A DNA stretch of 64,000 nucleotides from Streptococcus hillyeri (GTDB taxonomy: Bacteria > Bacillota > Bacilli > Lactobacillales > Streptococcaceae): the NCBI RefSeq assembly GCF_003686955.1, contig NZ_RCVM01000008.1, positions 1 through 64,000 of the forward strand. The letters are read 5' to 3'. The notes beneath the pieces are model-generated. The model did no database searches. It had not been told where the DNA came from and worked only from the letters and a program-made list of their open reading frames with translations. The position numbers and the translations under genes are program-made. Positions 15,600 through 22,463 of this stretch are shown here, piece by piece (positions within the stretch are counted from its first letter, which is position 1; each line of letters starts with the position of its first letter).

Positions 15600-15619
15600 G
15601 TCGTTTATCTCCTGTACTG

Positions 15620-15793
15620 TTATTTATATAGGACCAATAGTCCTGTGAGTGTATCCAAGTTTTCATAGTCGCCACTAGTTGCCTCTGTATATTTCACGTC
15701 AACAACTTCAACGTCTGCCATAAAGTTGTTTACCTGGTTTTCAAACTCCTCCAGGCTTTGCTTATGTTTCTGATAAAATAGCTTGATTTTCAT
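15620..15793 (-). CDS. Small 57-aa protein, Cse60-like
   Basis: ATG at 15793, TAA at 15620-15622, with AAAAGGAG 7 bases before the start. The protein begins MKIKLFYQKHKQSLEEFENQ and contains VEVVDVKYTEA, a pattern I associate with the small Cse60 family (named in Bacillus, common in phages, function unknown). Expected fold: beta-strand, helix, beta-strand. It lies between the iteron origin and the 146-aa gene. Confidence 0.7.
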   Translation of the reverse strand: MKIKLFYQKHKQSLEEFENQVNNFMADVEVVDVKYTEATSGDYENLDTLTGLLVLYK

Positions 15794-15817
15794 TTTTTAG
15801 CTCCTTTTCTTCAATTT

Positions 15818-16126
15818 GTTACCTTCTTTAGTGTTTTTGTTACCTTCTAGGTAACATGGCTCCGCCTTACTGCCACAAGGGGTTAAACCGCTTTGTTACC
15901 ATGTTGACCTTCTTTCTAACTCCTTACCCTTATATATATAAATACTGCTTTTTTCCTATATAGAGAGTTAAAAAGAAGGTAACAAGGTCAACATAACAGC
16001 TATAAAGCTATATATATCAAGGGTCTAGGTGCGTTACCTTCTTTCTAAACAAGGTAACAAGAAGGGCAACAATTTTTGTAAAATCCTAGTAATTGCAAGG
16101 GTTTAGGCCATCAAAAGAAGGTCAAC
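15818..16126. other. Satellite replication origin with iterons
   Basis: Repeats of GTTACCTTCT or its complement flank an AT-rich core. Direct orientation: 15818-15827, 15839-15848, 15895-15900 (half), 15903-15913 (GTTGACC variant), 16033-16042. Inverted: 15849-15855, 15974-15983, 15984-15992 (GTCAAC variant), 16051-16058, 16061-16070 (GGCAAC variant) and 16116-16126. The core near 15930-15965 is TA-rich and contains CCTATATAG. The region ends 2 bases before the helicase gene stop codon. Iterons around an AT-rich core beside the rep gene is the layout of SaPI origins. Confidence 0.82.
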
Positions 16127-16127
16127 T

Positions 16128-17630
16128 TTATTCTTTTTTTGTTATAGCGTGATTTACTCTCCCCAGTTTTGGCCTCTCAAACTCCAACGGATCCAGTTTG
16201 TCATAATCTTCAACCTTAACACGCGCTTTTTTTAGTTGGTACTTATTTGGCGTTAACTGCTGTAAGTGCCTGATTGTCTCCTTACCAGCACCGTAAACAT
16301 TTGGCTTAGGTATTCCCATATCTTCAGCATAATGCTTCAAGGATCTTGTAGCGATAAAAACGGGTACTACGTCCAGCTCGTGCCAACCTCTTTCCATGTA
16401 CTCATGTTTTATCCAAGATAACAAGTAATCATTATCTTCCTGGTACTCCTCTAGCAAGCCTTTGACTGCCTGCGGTTCGATAAAATGAGTAAATGATTTC
16501 TGGTTGATAGCTTTATAAAGGGCGTACTCTAATACCTCTTTATTGGCCAAAAAATCATTTTTTATCCAGGGCTTTTCTTTCTCACCGTTAAAGTCAGCAT
16601 TGAAGGGGACAATCATAATACGCCTATACCAGCCCTTTGTCTTATTTCCACCGTTGGGGATGTAGTTTCCTGAGAAGATATTAAAGAGTTTGAAGGTCGC
16701 TTCAAAAGCTGGGCGCCCCTTTGGATTGACTAGCACGGTGTCCCCGCTGGTAATACTCATTAGGTCAGACGGATTTTTTAAGTATTCATTAGGTGCCTCG
16801 TCTCCAATATTGCAAACTTTACCTACTAGCGTTTCCAGGTTATGCTTTTCAGCAAACTGTGCGGGCTTCAATGCTGATACGTTGCTTTCTCCTATCAGAT
16901 TGATAAGGAACCGCTGAAATGTCCCTTTTCCGTTGTTACCGTCCCCGTAAAAGATAGCAAACTTATTCCGTGTATGGTTGGGGTTGATAGCCTCCAGGAT
17001 AATCTGCCAAAACAATGTTACCAGCTCACTATCATTGCAAGCGATTGAGTTTAACCAGTCGTCAAATGTCTTCCCCTCCCTATCGGTTGGGACCCGCTTA
17101 GGCGCATGATAAGCTGTGCTGATTTTGCTTGTAATCACATATTTAGGACTGAAAGGAAGTAGCTCCTTAGTCTTTAAATCAATAATGCCATTCTGTACGG
17201 GGATAAGGTAGGCGCTCTCCAGCGGTTTCTTTATCCTTGTCAATGTCCTAACCATTAGCTTAATCTGGGGCCATTCCCTAGGCTTAATCCTCACGTCAAA
17301 AGTCTTGCAAAATCGGTTAAATAAGTCATTACTAGCCGTATATATGCCCTCATCTAAATCATATATATAGAGTAGGCTATAATCAGGTACGTTGCTTTTG
17401 CTGATAAAAGTAAAGGTGATAATTTCGCTTAGCATTTTGGCAACTGTGAAAACCTGGGGCATGGCCACCTTTTCGGTAACGTCCCCTGTACTTTCATTTA
17501 TTTTGGTTTCCGTGTGTTCTTCCCGCCATTGTTCACCAGCTTGAAAAATACGGTTTTCCAATTCCTTCATTGTCCTGGGCGGTTGCTCCTGCTCTCGCGC
17601 CTCTAAGATCTCACTTTCTAGGTTTTTCAA
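16128..17630 (-). CDS. SF3 helicase / phage P4-type primase-helicase
   Basis: 500 residues of the D5/P4-type replication protein family (DUF5906). The Walker A is FYGDGNNGKGTFQRF (about residue 233) and a sensor/Walker B region follows around ALKPAQFAEKHNLETLVGKVCNIGDEAP. A C-terminal winged-helix region (about 400-500) would bind origin iterons. It would unwind DNA at the adjacent origin. The start is a TTG at 17630 (Leu read as Met) with AAGGAAGAA upstream, 19 bases after the primase gene; the next in-frame ATG is 20 codons further. Together with the primase it forms the satellite replication module. Confidence 0.85.
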   Translation of the reverse strand: MKNLESEILEAREQEQPPRTMKELENRIFQAGEQWREEHTETKINESTGDVTEKVAMPQVFTVAKMLSEIITFTFISKSNVPDYSLLYIYDLDEGIYTASNDLFNRFCKTFDVRIKPREWPQIKLMVRTLTRIKKPLESAYLIPVQNGIIDLKTKELLPFSPKYVITSKISTAYHAPKRVPTDREGKTFDDWLNSIACNDSELVTLFWQIILEAINPNHTRNKFAIFYGDGNNGKGTFQRFLINLIGESNVSALKPAQFAEKHNLETLVGKVCNIGDEAPNEYLKNPSDLMSITSGDTVLVNPKGRPAFEATFKLFNIFSGNYIPNGGNKTKGWYRRIMIVPFNADFNGEKEKPWIKNDFLANKEVLEYALYKAINQKSFTHFIEPQAVKGLLEEYQEDNDYLLSWIKHEYMERGWHELDVVPVFIATRSLKHYAEDMGIPKPNVYGAGKETIRHLQQLTPNKYQLKKARVKVEDYDKLDPLEFERPKLGRVNHAITKKE

Positions 17631-17649
17631 TTCTTCCTTTTCTATGGTT

Positions 17650-18519
17650 CTATCCTCTCTTTCTAAATTCTGCTCTTGCTATACTTTCAAAAGTCCTATC
17701 TAGCTCCCTCTCTGGTAGGGGGTTAGCTGTCACGCTGTTTGCTATCTTTGTTAATTCGTAAGCTGTTTCTATATCACAATCCACCCACTTATTAAAGAGT
17801 AACCCCACAAAGCGCGTGAGTGCCACGTTACGCCCTCCCTCGTCTCCAAAGCCATTAAAAAGCGTATCTATGACCCTCATAGTGATAGACCGCTGACCGC
17901 TTTGCCGTGGTGTGTACGTCTGCGGTTTTACTCCCAGGCCACTTGTGCGGTTTTGGTTTGATTTTGGTACTGGATAATCTAGGCCATGCTCTACGATTTT
18001 TTGATAGTCTGCTGGGTCTCCTGTTGTGACTGGTAAGCCCTGGAGTTGGGACAAGGTTAAGCTGGCCATGTCAAAAGGTACCCCTATCTTGTCCGCTATC
18101 TCCTTGACTACCTGCTTATAGGTTTCCTCGTTCATCACGTCCCCAGGCTTTACCACAAGCCTAAAACGGGGGCTTTCTGAGGTGTGTTTGATCGTTGGGT
18201 ACAAGATATAGGAAAAGCCAAACAAGGCTCTAGAAACAGCCTCTATAAAGCCCTGAGCTGGTCCCTCAATCTCATCATAATCAAGGAAAATTAAATCACG
18301 ATATACCAGGCTGGTATTATTCCGCTTGTAGCTCCCTGTTTTCTCTGCTGTGATTTTTCCACTCAAACAATAAGGCGCCTGGGCTCTTTTGTATTCCTCC
18401 AGGTCAGCACCTTCAGGGACAACTAGGGGCTTAAAGCGCTCAATATACTGGAATGGCTCCATCTTATCAAACAGATAGACAAGGTTACTCTGAAAGCCTC
18501 TAGCCTCGTAAATTGCCAC
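17650..18519 (-). CDS. Primase (AEP-like with PriCT-1 C-terminus)
   Basis: 289 residues. The N-terminal part has DLIFLDYDEIEGP (about residue 73-85), a likely metal-binding DxD of archaeo-eukaryotic primase folds, and SPRFRLVVKPG (about 115-125). The C-terminal part (FGDEGGRNVALTRFVGLLFNKWVD ... PLPERELDRTFESI) looks like a primase C-terminal 1 domain. It would make primers for satellite replication with the adjacent helicase. The start is GTG 18519, with AAGGGGCG upstream, overlapping the stop of the preceding small gene region. Confidence 0.78.
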   Translation of the reverse strand: MAIYEARGFQSNLVYLFDKMEPFQYIERFKPLVVPEGADLEEYKRAQAPYCLSGKITAEKTGSYKRNNTSLVYRDLIFLDYDEIEGPAQGFIEAVSRALFGFSYILYPTIKHTSESPRFRLVVKPGDVMNEETYKQVVKEIADKIGVPFDMASLTLSQLQGLPVTTGDPADYQKIVEHGLDYPVPKSNQNRTSGLGVKPQTYTPRQSGQRSITMRVIDTLFNGFGDEGGRNVALTRFVGLLFNKWVDCDIETAYELTKIANSVTANPLPERELDRTFESIARAEFRKRG

Positions 18520-18520
18520 A

Positions 18521-18667
18521 TTATCGCCCCTTTCTACGTTTCTTCTTCAGCTTTTTAAGCCTTTGTTGTTCCTTGTTCTGCTCCAGGGTTGGCTGTCTGT
18601 TCTTTGCTATCTTCATATCGTGATAATGCCCACCACCTTGTGCGGGGTGCATATTATATCTTCCCAT
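18521..18667 (-). CDS. Small basic 48-aa protein
   Basis: ATG at 18667 and TAA at 18521-18523. The sequence begins MGRYNMHPAQGGGHYHDMKI and ends in a very basic tail (KKLKKKRRKGR). It overlaps the end of the upstream excisionase-like gene by 14 bases and ends 1 base before the primase GTG, so translational coupling is likely. The ribosome-binding site is weak (GGGGGTGG). A nucleic-acid-binding role is inferred only from charge. Confidence 0.5.
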   Translation of the reverse strand: MGRYNMHPAQGGGHYHDMKIAKNRQPTLEQNKEQQRLKKLKKKRRKGR

Positions 18668-18935
18668 TTTCCACCCCCAAAAATACCAGAATATCACTGA
18701 CCCTATAAAAGACTTTCCTAGTGTCTTCTAGTGGGGGCTGGTAACGTCTTAGCCCATTATCTTCCCAACGTTTCAAGGTCTTATCCTTTATGCCTAGTTC
18801 ATCTTTAACCTGCTGGGCTGTGATTAGCCCTAACAGTCTTGGCGGGGTTTGCTCACGCGCCTCCAGGTAACTTCCTACCAGCTCCAGCACTCCCTGGGTT
18901 AGATCCTGTTCACTTTCTTTACTTAGGCTAAACAT
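18654..18935 (-). CDS. MerR/excisionase-like HTH protein
   Basis: 93 residues. The C-terminal half, ITAQQVKDELGIKDKTLKRW then EDNGLRRYQPPLEDTRKVFYRVSDILVFL (about 38-90), is the helix-turn-helix with wing of the HTH_17/MerR-like excisionase family. In PICIs small proteins of this type act as excisionases or AlpA-like activators. It overlaps the next upstream gene by 8 bases. Confidence 0.72.
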   Translation of the reverse strand: MFSLSKESEQDLTQGVLELVGSYLEAREQTPPRLLGLITAQQVKDELGIKDKTLKRWEDNGLRRYQPPLEDTRKVFYRVSDILVFLGVENGKI

Positions 18936-19260
18936 TCATATCATCCCCCTTCAGTAATTTCTTATAGCTTTCCAGGTCTGCTTTAATCAGCACGTCTAGG
19001 CGCTTACCTTCTGTGTCATATTGGGCCTTTAGTTCTCGAATACCTTCCAGGCGCTCGGTGTCATTAGCTGGGATATAGTAGCCACTAACTAGGCCACGTT
19101 TGGCCACAATAGGGACCCCATGGCGGACAATAAGGCGGTGAATGTTCTCCCTCAATGTCCTAATGTCCAGGTCTAACAATTCAGCGATATACCGCCCTGC
19201 GCGTGGATTATCTGCACCCACGGGAATAAGCCTTAAAATTCTTTCTTCAAGTTCGGTCAT
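18928..19260 (-). CDS. Small HTH protein of the satellite
   Basis: 110 residues. The start (MTELEERILRLIPVGADNPR) and AELLDLDIRTLRENIHRLIV look like a winged helix: helices, recognition helix, then a wing around RGLVSGYYIPAND (about 60-72). This arrangement occurs in many phage and plasmid replication-linked regulators. The C-terminal ~40 residues are helical. Overlaps both neighbours by a few bases (operon). Confidence 0.65.
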   Translation of the reverse strand: MTELEERILRLIPVGADNPRAGRYIAELLDLDIRTLRENIHRLIVRHGVPIVAKRGLVSGYYIPANDTERLEGIRELKAQYDTEGKRLDVLIKADLESYKKLLKGDDMNV

Positions 19261-19493
19261 TCCGTCACCTCTCTTTCTTTGCTAGATACAATAATCTGGC
19301 CTTTTTCCCACATATCAGAAAAATCCGTTAAGACCTCTAAAACTCGCTCTAGCTGATTTTGTTCTTCAATACTGTAACGGTCAAATTTATCTTCTAGGGA
19401 AAAATCTAGCATGATGCCGTAAGCCTCGTTTAGCCATGATCCAAAGTTTTCAGCTCGTGCTTTTGCTAAATCAAAATCTTGTTTACTTGTCAT
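19257..19493 (-). CDS. Unknown 78-aa satellite protein
   Basis: An acidic helical protein (MTSKQDFDLAKARAENFGSW ...), without membrane segments or recognised motif. It overlaps the next gene by 4 bases and follows the 67-aa gene by 12. No function is proposed. Confidence 0.6.
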   Translation of the reverse strand: MTSKQDFDLAKARAENFGSWLNEAYGIMLDFSLEDKFDRYSIEEQNQLERVLEVLTDFSDMWEKGQIIVSSKEREVTE

Positions 19494-19505
19494 GCCTATC
19501 CTCCC

Positions 19506-19709
19506 TTAGTTGTAACGTCTTCCAGCTAGCCAAAGATAAGCGCCATAGTTAGGGTTAAGCTGTTGATTTGCTGGTTCTTCCTGGGGCTTGTCTGGTAGCT
19601 CTATAATCTCACTATCGTTGTAAAATCGGTATAGCTCATAGGCCAAAAGAACCAACGTGATCAAGATAAAGGCTAGATATTGCCCTGGAGTTAAATCAAG
19701 TTCATTCAT
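19506..19709 (-). CDS. Single-span membrane protein, 67 aa
   Basis: One hydrophobic segment (YLAFILITLVLLAYELYRFY, about 11-30) is followed by a Pro/Gln/Asn-rich soluble tail. It overlaps its upstream neighbour by 8 bases. Small single-span proteins in prophage early regions can act in superinfection exclusion, but there is no sequence proof here. Confidence 0.6.
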   Translation of the reverse strand: MNELDLTPGQYLAFILITLVLLAYELYRFYNDSEIIELPDKPQEEPANQQLNPNYGAYLWLAGRRYN

Positions 19710-19911
19710 GGCTTAACTCCTTACGGTATTCACTGGCTATGTCACAATGCTCTAAGATTAGTTTTTTTAGCGCGTGGTTTGCTGTGTGTAGAATTGGGAA
19801 AGTTCTTGGGCCATCTTCAGTACTGGCCAACTCTAAAACCTCCAGAATGTCCTGTAATTCTCCACAAAGTCCCTCATAGTCAACTAAGATATCATTAGTT
19901 TTATCTGTCAT
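19702..19911 (-). CDS. Unknown 69-aa satellite protein
   Basis: An acidic helical protein (MTDKTNDILVDYEGLCGELQ ...). It overlaps both neighbours by about 10 bases in an operon. No motif is recognised. It resembles its upstream neighbour in overall composition. Confidence 0.6.
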   Translation of the reverse strand: MTDKTNDILVDYEGLCGELQDILEVLELASTEDGPRTFPILHTANHALKKLILEHCDIASEYRKELSHE

Positions 19912-20197
19912 TCTTCACGGCCTCCAATTCTTTAGCGTCATTACTGTTCAATAGCAAAAAGGCAATTTTATCTAAGCGGTCAAAAATCTTTTCATTTTGG
20001 CTGTATGCTGTATCAATATATTTTCTTGTAAGCCATAATGCTACGGTAGTATCATGCTTTTGTGAAAACTCTAAGCCCTCTAGGGCTACATTATTCATTG
20101 CGATAACGTTCATAATATCAGTTAGTTCACTACCAAGGTTTTTAAGTTCCTTAGCTGATAATATAACTTGACCTGTCTGCGTTGATTTTGTTGTCAT
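19901..20197 (-). CDS. Unknown 98-aa protein, first gene of the leftward block
   Basis: A helical protein (MTTKSTQTGQVILSAKELKN ...) with a GAGG ribosome-binding site 9 bases before ATG 20197. No motif is recognised. As the first gene after the ~500-base regulatory gap it is expressed early. Its promoter is not clear; a TATAGT in the leftward direction lies near 20290. Confidence 0.6.
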   Translation of the reverse strand: MTTKSTQTGQVILSAKELKNLGSELTDIMNVIAMNNVALEGLEFSQKHDTTVALWLTRKYIDTAYSQNEKIFDRLDKIAFLLLNSNDAKELEAVKNDR

Positions 20198-20539
20198 TTT
20201 GTTTTACCTCGTTTTTTTGATGTTATCTGTGTAATTGCCTGCGCTGGTTGCGCGTGCTTATCCTGTGGTCAAAAGAGCCTGTTTCTTTATACTATACTTT
20301 CTTATACTGTTGATAGCCTAGACTATCCCCAGCGGATAACCGCCCCAAACTTACCAGGTTGCCCCGTGGTCATGTAAGCCTGTGCCAAATGATAGACTAG
20401 CTGTGTGTGATTTTCTTAGGGTGGTTTAGGTTGCCCTGGGTCCATGGCTACCTAATGGCGATACCAGCACCTAATACTTTTATCCCGTCCAGTTTTAAGG
20501 GGTAGCGCCCTCCGTATGGTCATAATGTCCTAGATATGG
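20198..20539. other. Gene-free regulatory region of the satellite
   Basis: No open frame of note. It should hold the promoter of the leftward operon. The sequence is GC-richer than the flanks and has no strong hairpin that I can define. Confidence 0.4.
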
Positions 20540-20658
20540 TATAATCTAGCTATTAAATCTTTACTAAAACCCTTTTAATAACAGCTTGCCTGCTTGTTAA
20601 TTTTGTTTTAGTTAGTGGTTAAAAGGCTTTGCTGGTTGGTCCCTGTAAGCCTTTTTTG
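20517..20658 (+). ncRNA. Candidate ~105-nt satellite small RNA
   Basis: A plus-strand promoter: TGGTCA (20517-20522), 17-base spacer and TATAAT (20540-20545) with an extended -10 TG. The transcript would start near 20552. It could form a long stem, ACTAAAAC (20563-20570) with GTTTTAGT (20605-20612) enclosing TAACA/TGTTA (20579-20583 and 20595-20599), and end at AAAAGGCTT...AAGCCTTTTTT (about 20622-20658). There is no ATG-led frame. The TAACAGCTTGCCTGCT part recurs just before the integrase gene. Confidence 0.5.
20573..20594 (+). repeat. 22-bp direct repeat, copy 1
   Basis: An exact match to 22423-22444 (29 bp with one mismatch if extended left). One copy is inside the small RNA candidate and the other in the integrase leader. 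Confidence 0.75.
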
Positions 20659-20682
20659 TTGCTCTCACGCGCTAAAAAGTTA

Positions 20683-21007
20683 AATGCATTAAACTTTTTG
20701 GTTATAAAAAATCTTCGACCTTACAATTAAGAGCTTTAGCAATTCTGGTAAGCGTAAAAAGTTTCACATCTTTTTCTTTTCCAGTTTCTAAAAAAGAAAT
20801 AATAGAGCGAGATACTTGCGCTTTTTCGGCTAATTCTTCTTGAGAAAGTCGCTGAATTTTTCGTATTTCTGCTATTTTTTTACCATTCAAAAGTTATTCC
20901 TCCTTTATCAAAAGTTAAATCTATTAAACTATAGATTATAAATAAAAGGCAATGCCTTATAGATTAAGTTTAGCGCATTAAACTAATTTTGTCAAGCGCA
21001 TTAAACA
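20683..21007. promoter_or_regulatory. Operator sites of the satellite switch
   Basis: A recurring near-palindrome related to GTTTA-N4-6-TTAAAC: about 20683-20698 (GTTAAATGCATTAAAC), 20905-20920 (GTTAAATCTATTAAAC), 20970-20984 (GTTTAGCGCATTAAAC) and 20990-21005 (half-conserved, AAGCGCATTAAAC). They flank the Cro-like gene and fill the intergenic region before the repressor, as expected for repressor/Cro operators. Confidence 0.6.
20702..20890 (-). CDS. Cro-like XRE regulator, 62 aa
   Basis: A compact HTH_XRE domain occupying the whole protein: IAEIRKIQRLSQEELAEKAQ then VSRSIISFLETGKEKDVK and LTRIAKALNCKVEDFL. It is divergent from the repressor gene at 21080, a lambda-like cI/Cro arrangement. 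Size and position argue for a Cro role. Operators are found on both sides. Confidence 0.8.
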   Translation of the reverse strand: MNGKKIAEIRKIQRLSQEELAEKAQVSRSIISFLETGKEKDVKLFTLTRIAKALNCKVEDFL

Positions 21008-21013
21008 AAATAA

Positions 21014-21042
21014 TTGATATTTTTTTGAAACCGTTGTATAAT
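21014..21042 (+). promoter_or_regulatory. Promoter of the satellite repressor
   Basis: TTGATA (21014-21019), a 17-base spacer and TATAAT (21037-21042), just after the last operator-like site. It should express the 21080 repressor gene. Confidence 0.65.
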
Positions 21043-21079
21043 GTACTAAACAAAAGCTCAGGAAAGTAGGAAATAAATA

Positions 21080-21700
21080 ATGAAAATAGGCGATATTGTA
21101 AAAGAGTATAGAAAACGCAATAAGCTAACTATGCAAGAATTTGCCGATAAAATTGGTAAGACAAAAGGATATATATCAATGTTAGAGAAAGGAGAGAATC
21201 CTCAAACTCACAAGCCTATTGCTCCAACGTTTGAAACTTTAAGAGAAATCGCAAAAGCTATGGGGATAGAACTTAATACCCTGATTCAGAAATTAGATGG
21301 CGACCAAGTTATTAAAGTTAATTCAACAAGATACGACTGGGACGACGAAGAGGAAAACTTGCGAAACTGGGGGACATACGACTGGGACGGAAATTTTTCT
21401 CCTTCTTTATTCCATGAAGATATTTTTGGTGGAATAAAAAACACCCTATCTAGCATTGACGAAGTCACTTTTACACGTAGCGATATAGAGTCATTTTATT
21501 CATCTTGTATAATCGATAATGTAAAGATTACAGATCGCAAAAGTTTAATAGAATACTTGAAGAAATCAATCGAAGGTTTTAACGAGTTGGTTCATGGTAT
21601 ATCTGATTTTGACGAGCAATCGTTAGATAGTGGTCTCTTGTCAGTTCTTGCTAGAGATAGAAATAAATATAAATTCTACCTAACTCAATTAGAACCTTAA
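21080..21700 (+). CDS. XRE-family master repressor of the satellite
   Basis: 206 residues: an N-terminal HTH (KIGDIVKEYRKRNKLTMQEF ... KGYISMLEKGENP, about 1-60) and a ~140-residue acidic, aromatic C-terminal part (YDWDDEEENLRNWGTYDWDG ...) unlike LexA-type peptidases: no Ser-Lys dyad context such as the usual Ala-Gly cleavage site is seen. Like SaPI Stl, it would hold the leftward genes off until a helper-phage protein binds it, rather than self-cleaving after SOS. That is inference from the missing domain. Confidence 0.78.
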   Translation: MKIGDIVKEYRKRNKLTMQEFADKIGKTKGYISMLEKGENPQTHKPIAPTFETLREIAKAMGIELNTLIQKLDGDQVIKVNSTRYDWDDEEENLRNWGTYDWDGNFSPSLFHEDIFGGIKNTLSSIDEVTFTRSDIESFYSSCIIDNVKITDRKSLIEYLKKSIEGFNELVHGISDFDEQSLDSGLLSVLARDRNKYKFYLTQLEP

Positions 21701-21725
21701 CCCACGCGCCACTATATTAAAAAAC

Positions 21726-22340
21726 TGAGGTTTTTTGAGGTTTTATAAATTCAAAATAGAGGTTTTTAGAGGTTCTCAAAATCTGAATGTTGGGTTTTGT
21801 TGGGTTTCTGATATTGGCATTCTGCTGAAATGCCAACATTTGCCAACAATTTCAAAATCGGAGTTTTTCGGAGCGCCAACTTTTGCAAAAAGGTGGTAAA
21901 TTTGAAAAGTTAGCATAGGATTTGATTCCGACTTTTTCCAACCACTCTATATAGGGATTTCCTCATATTTTCTAATACCTGGGAAAATTATAGTAAAAGC
22001 AGTTGCTGCCGAAATTCCACCATTTTCCACCAATCCTATATAGGCTTTGACCTTAGTATTTCTTAGTAATTTCCACCATTTCAAAATCTGAAAGATAGTT
22101 TTTTTGTATACTGCTGAATGTCAACATTTGTCAACAATCTTATATAGGTCCCAACGTTAGCAAAGGTTAGCATTCCTATATAGGCTTTAATCTTAGGAAA
22201 TGTCAGTATTTGGGAATTAGTATTTTTTAGTAACTTGCGCGCGGTTTAAACCTTAGCTACCTTTTTTAGCTTATCTAATCAAACGTCATATAAAGCACGT
22301 AGCGACGTTTTAAAGCTTGCCTATATAAATCTATATAAAT
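21726..22340. repeat. Array of twelve 10-bp paired repeats of differing sequence
   Basis: Pairs with period exactly 10: TGAGGTTTT (21726), AGAGGTT (21758), GTTGGGTTT (21789), TGCCAACA (21831), TCGGAG (21858), TCCGAC/TCCAAC (21927), TTCCACCA (22015), CTTAGTA (22052), TGTCAACA (22119), GTTAGC (22156), TTAGTA (22217) and CTATATAAAT (22321). Four are followed after 10-11 bases from the second copy by YTATATAGG (21947, 22036, 22140, 22176). Three are followed by TCAAAATCKGA (21776, 21852, 22081). No gene lies here. Confidence 0.82.
21814..21836. repeat. Inverted repeat within the paired-repeat array
   Basis: TTGGCATT (21814-21821) and AATGCCAA (21829-21836) with a 7-base loop; the right arm overlaps the first copy of the TGCCAACA pair. 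Confidence 0.6.
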
Positions 22341-22413
22341 TATCATCTTACCCAAAACAAACGAAAATAGGGCCATTCTCGTAAGCCCTGGCATGATATA
22401 AACCTAAAACATT

Positions 22414-22459
22414 ATAAAACCTTTTTAATAACAGCTTGCCTGCTGATGGAAAGGTTTAT
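22414..22459 (+). promoter_or_regulatory. Integrase leader stem covering the ribosome-binding site
   Basis: ATAAAACCTTT (22414-22424) can pair with AAAGGTTTAT (22450-22459) with one bulged base. The pairing would bury the AAAGG ribosome-binding site of the integrase. It encloses the 22-bp repeat shared with the small RNA candidate. Confidence 0.5.
22423..22444 (+). repeat. 22-bp direct repeat, copy 2
   Basis: Same sequence as 20573-20594, located about 20 bases before the integrase start. It suggests shared protein binding or RNA pairing between the two sites. Confidence 0.75.
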
Positions 22460-22463
22460 GATC

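Noticed and set aside
15818..16126. Coding sequence in the iteron region
   Set aside because: No frame with a start signal; repeats occur in both orientations around an AT core, as in an origin.
21726..22340. CRISPR or TIGR-like array
   Set aside because: Repeats are only 6-10 bases, the repeated words are not constant, spacing is one helical turn, and no cas or similar effector genes are near.
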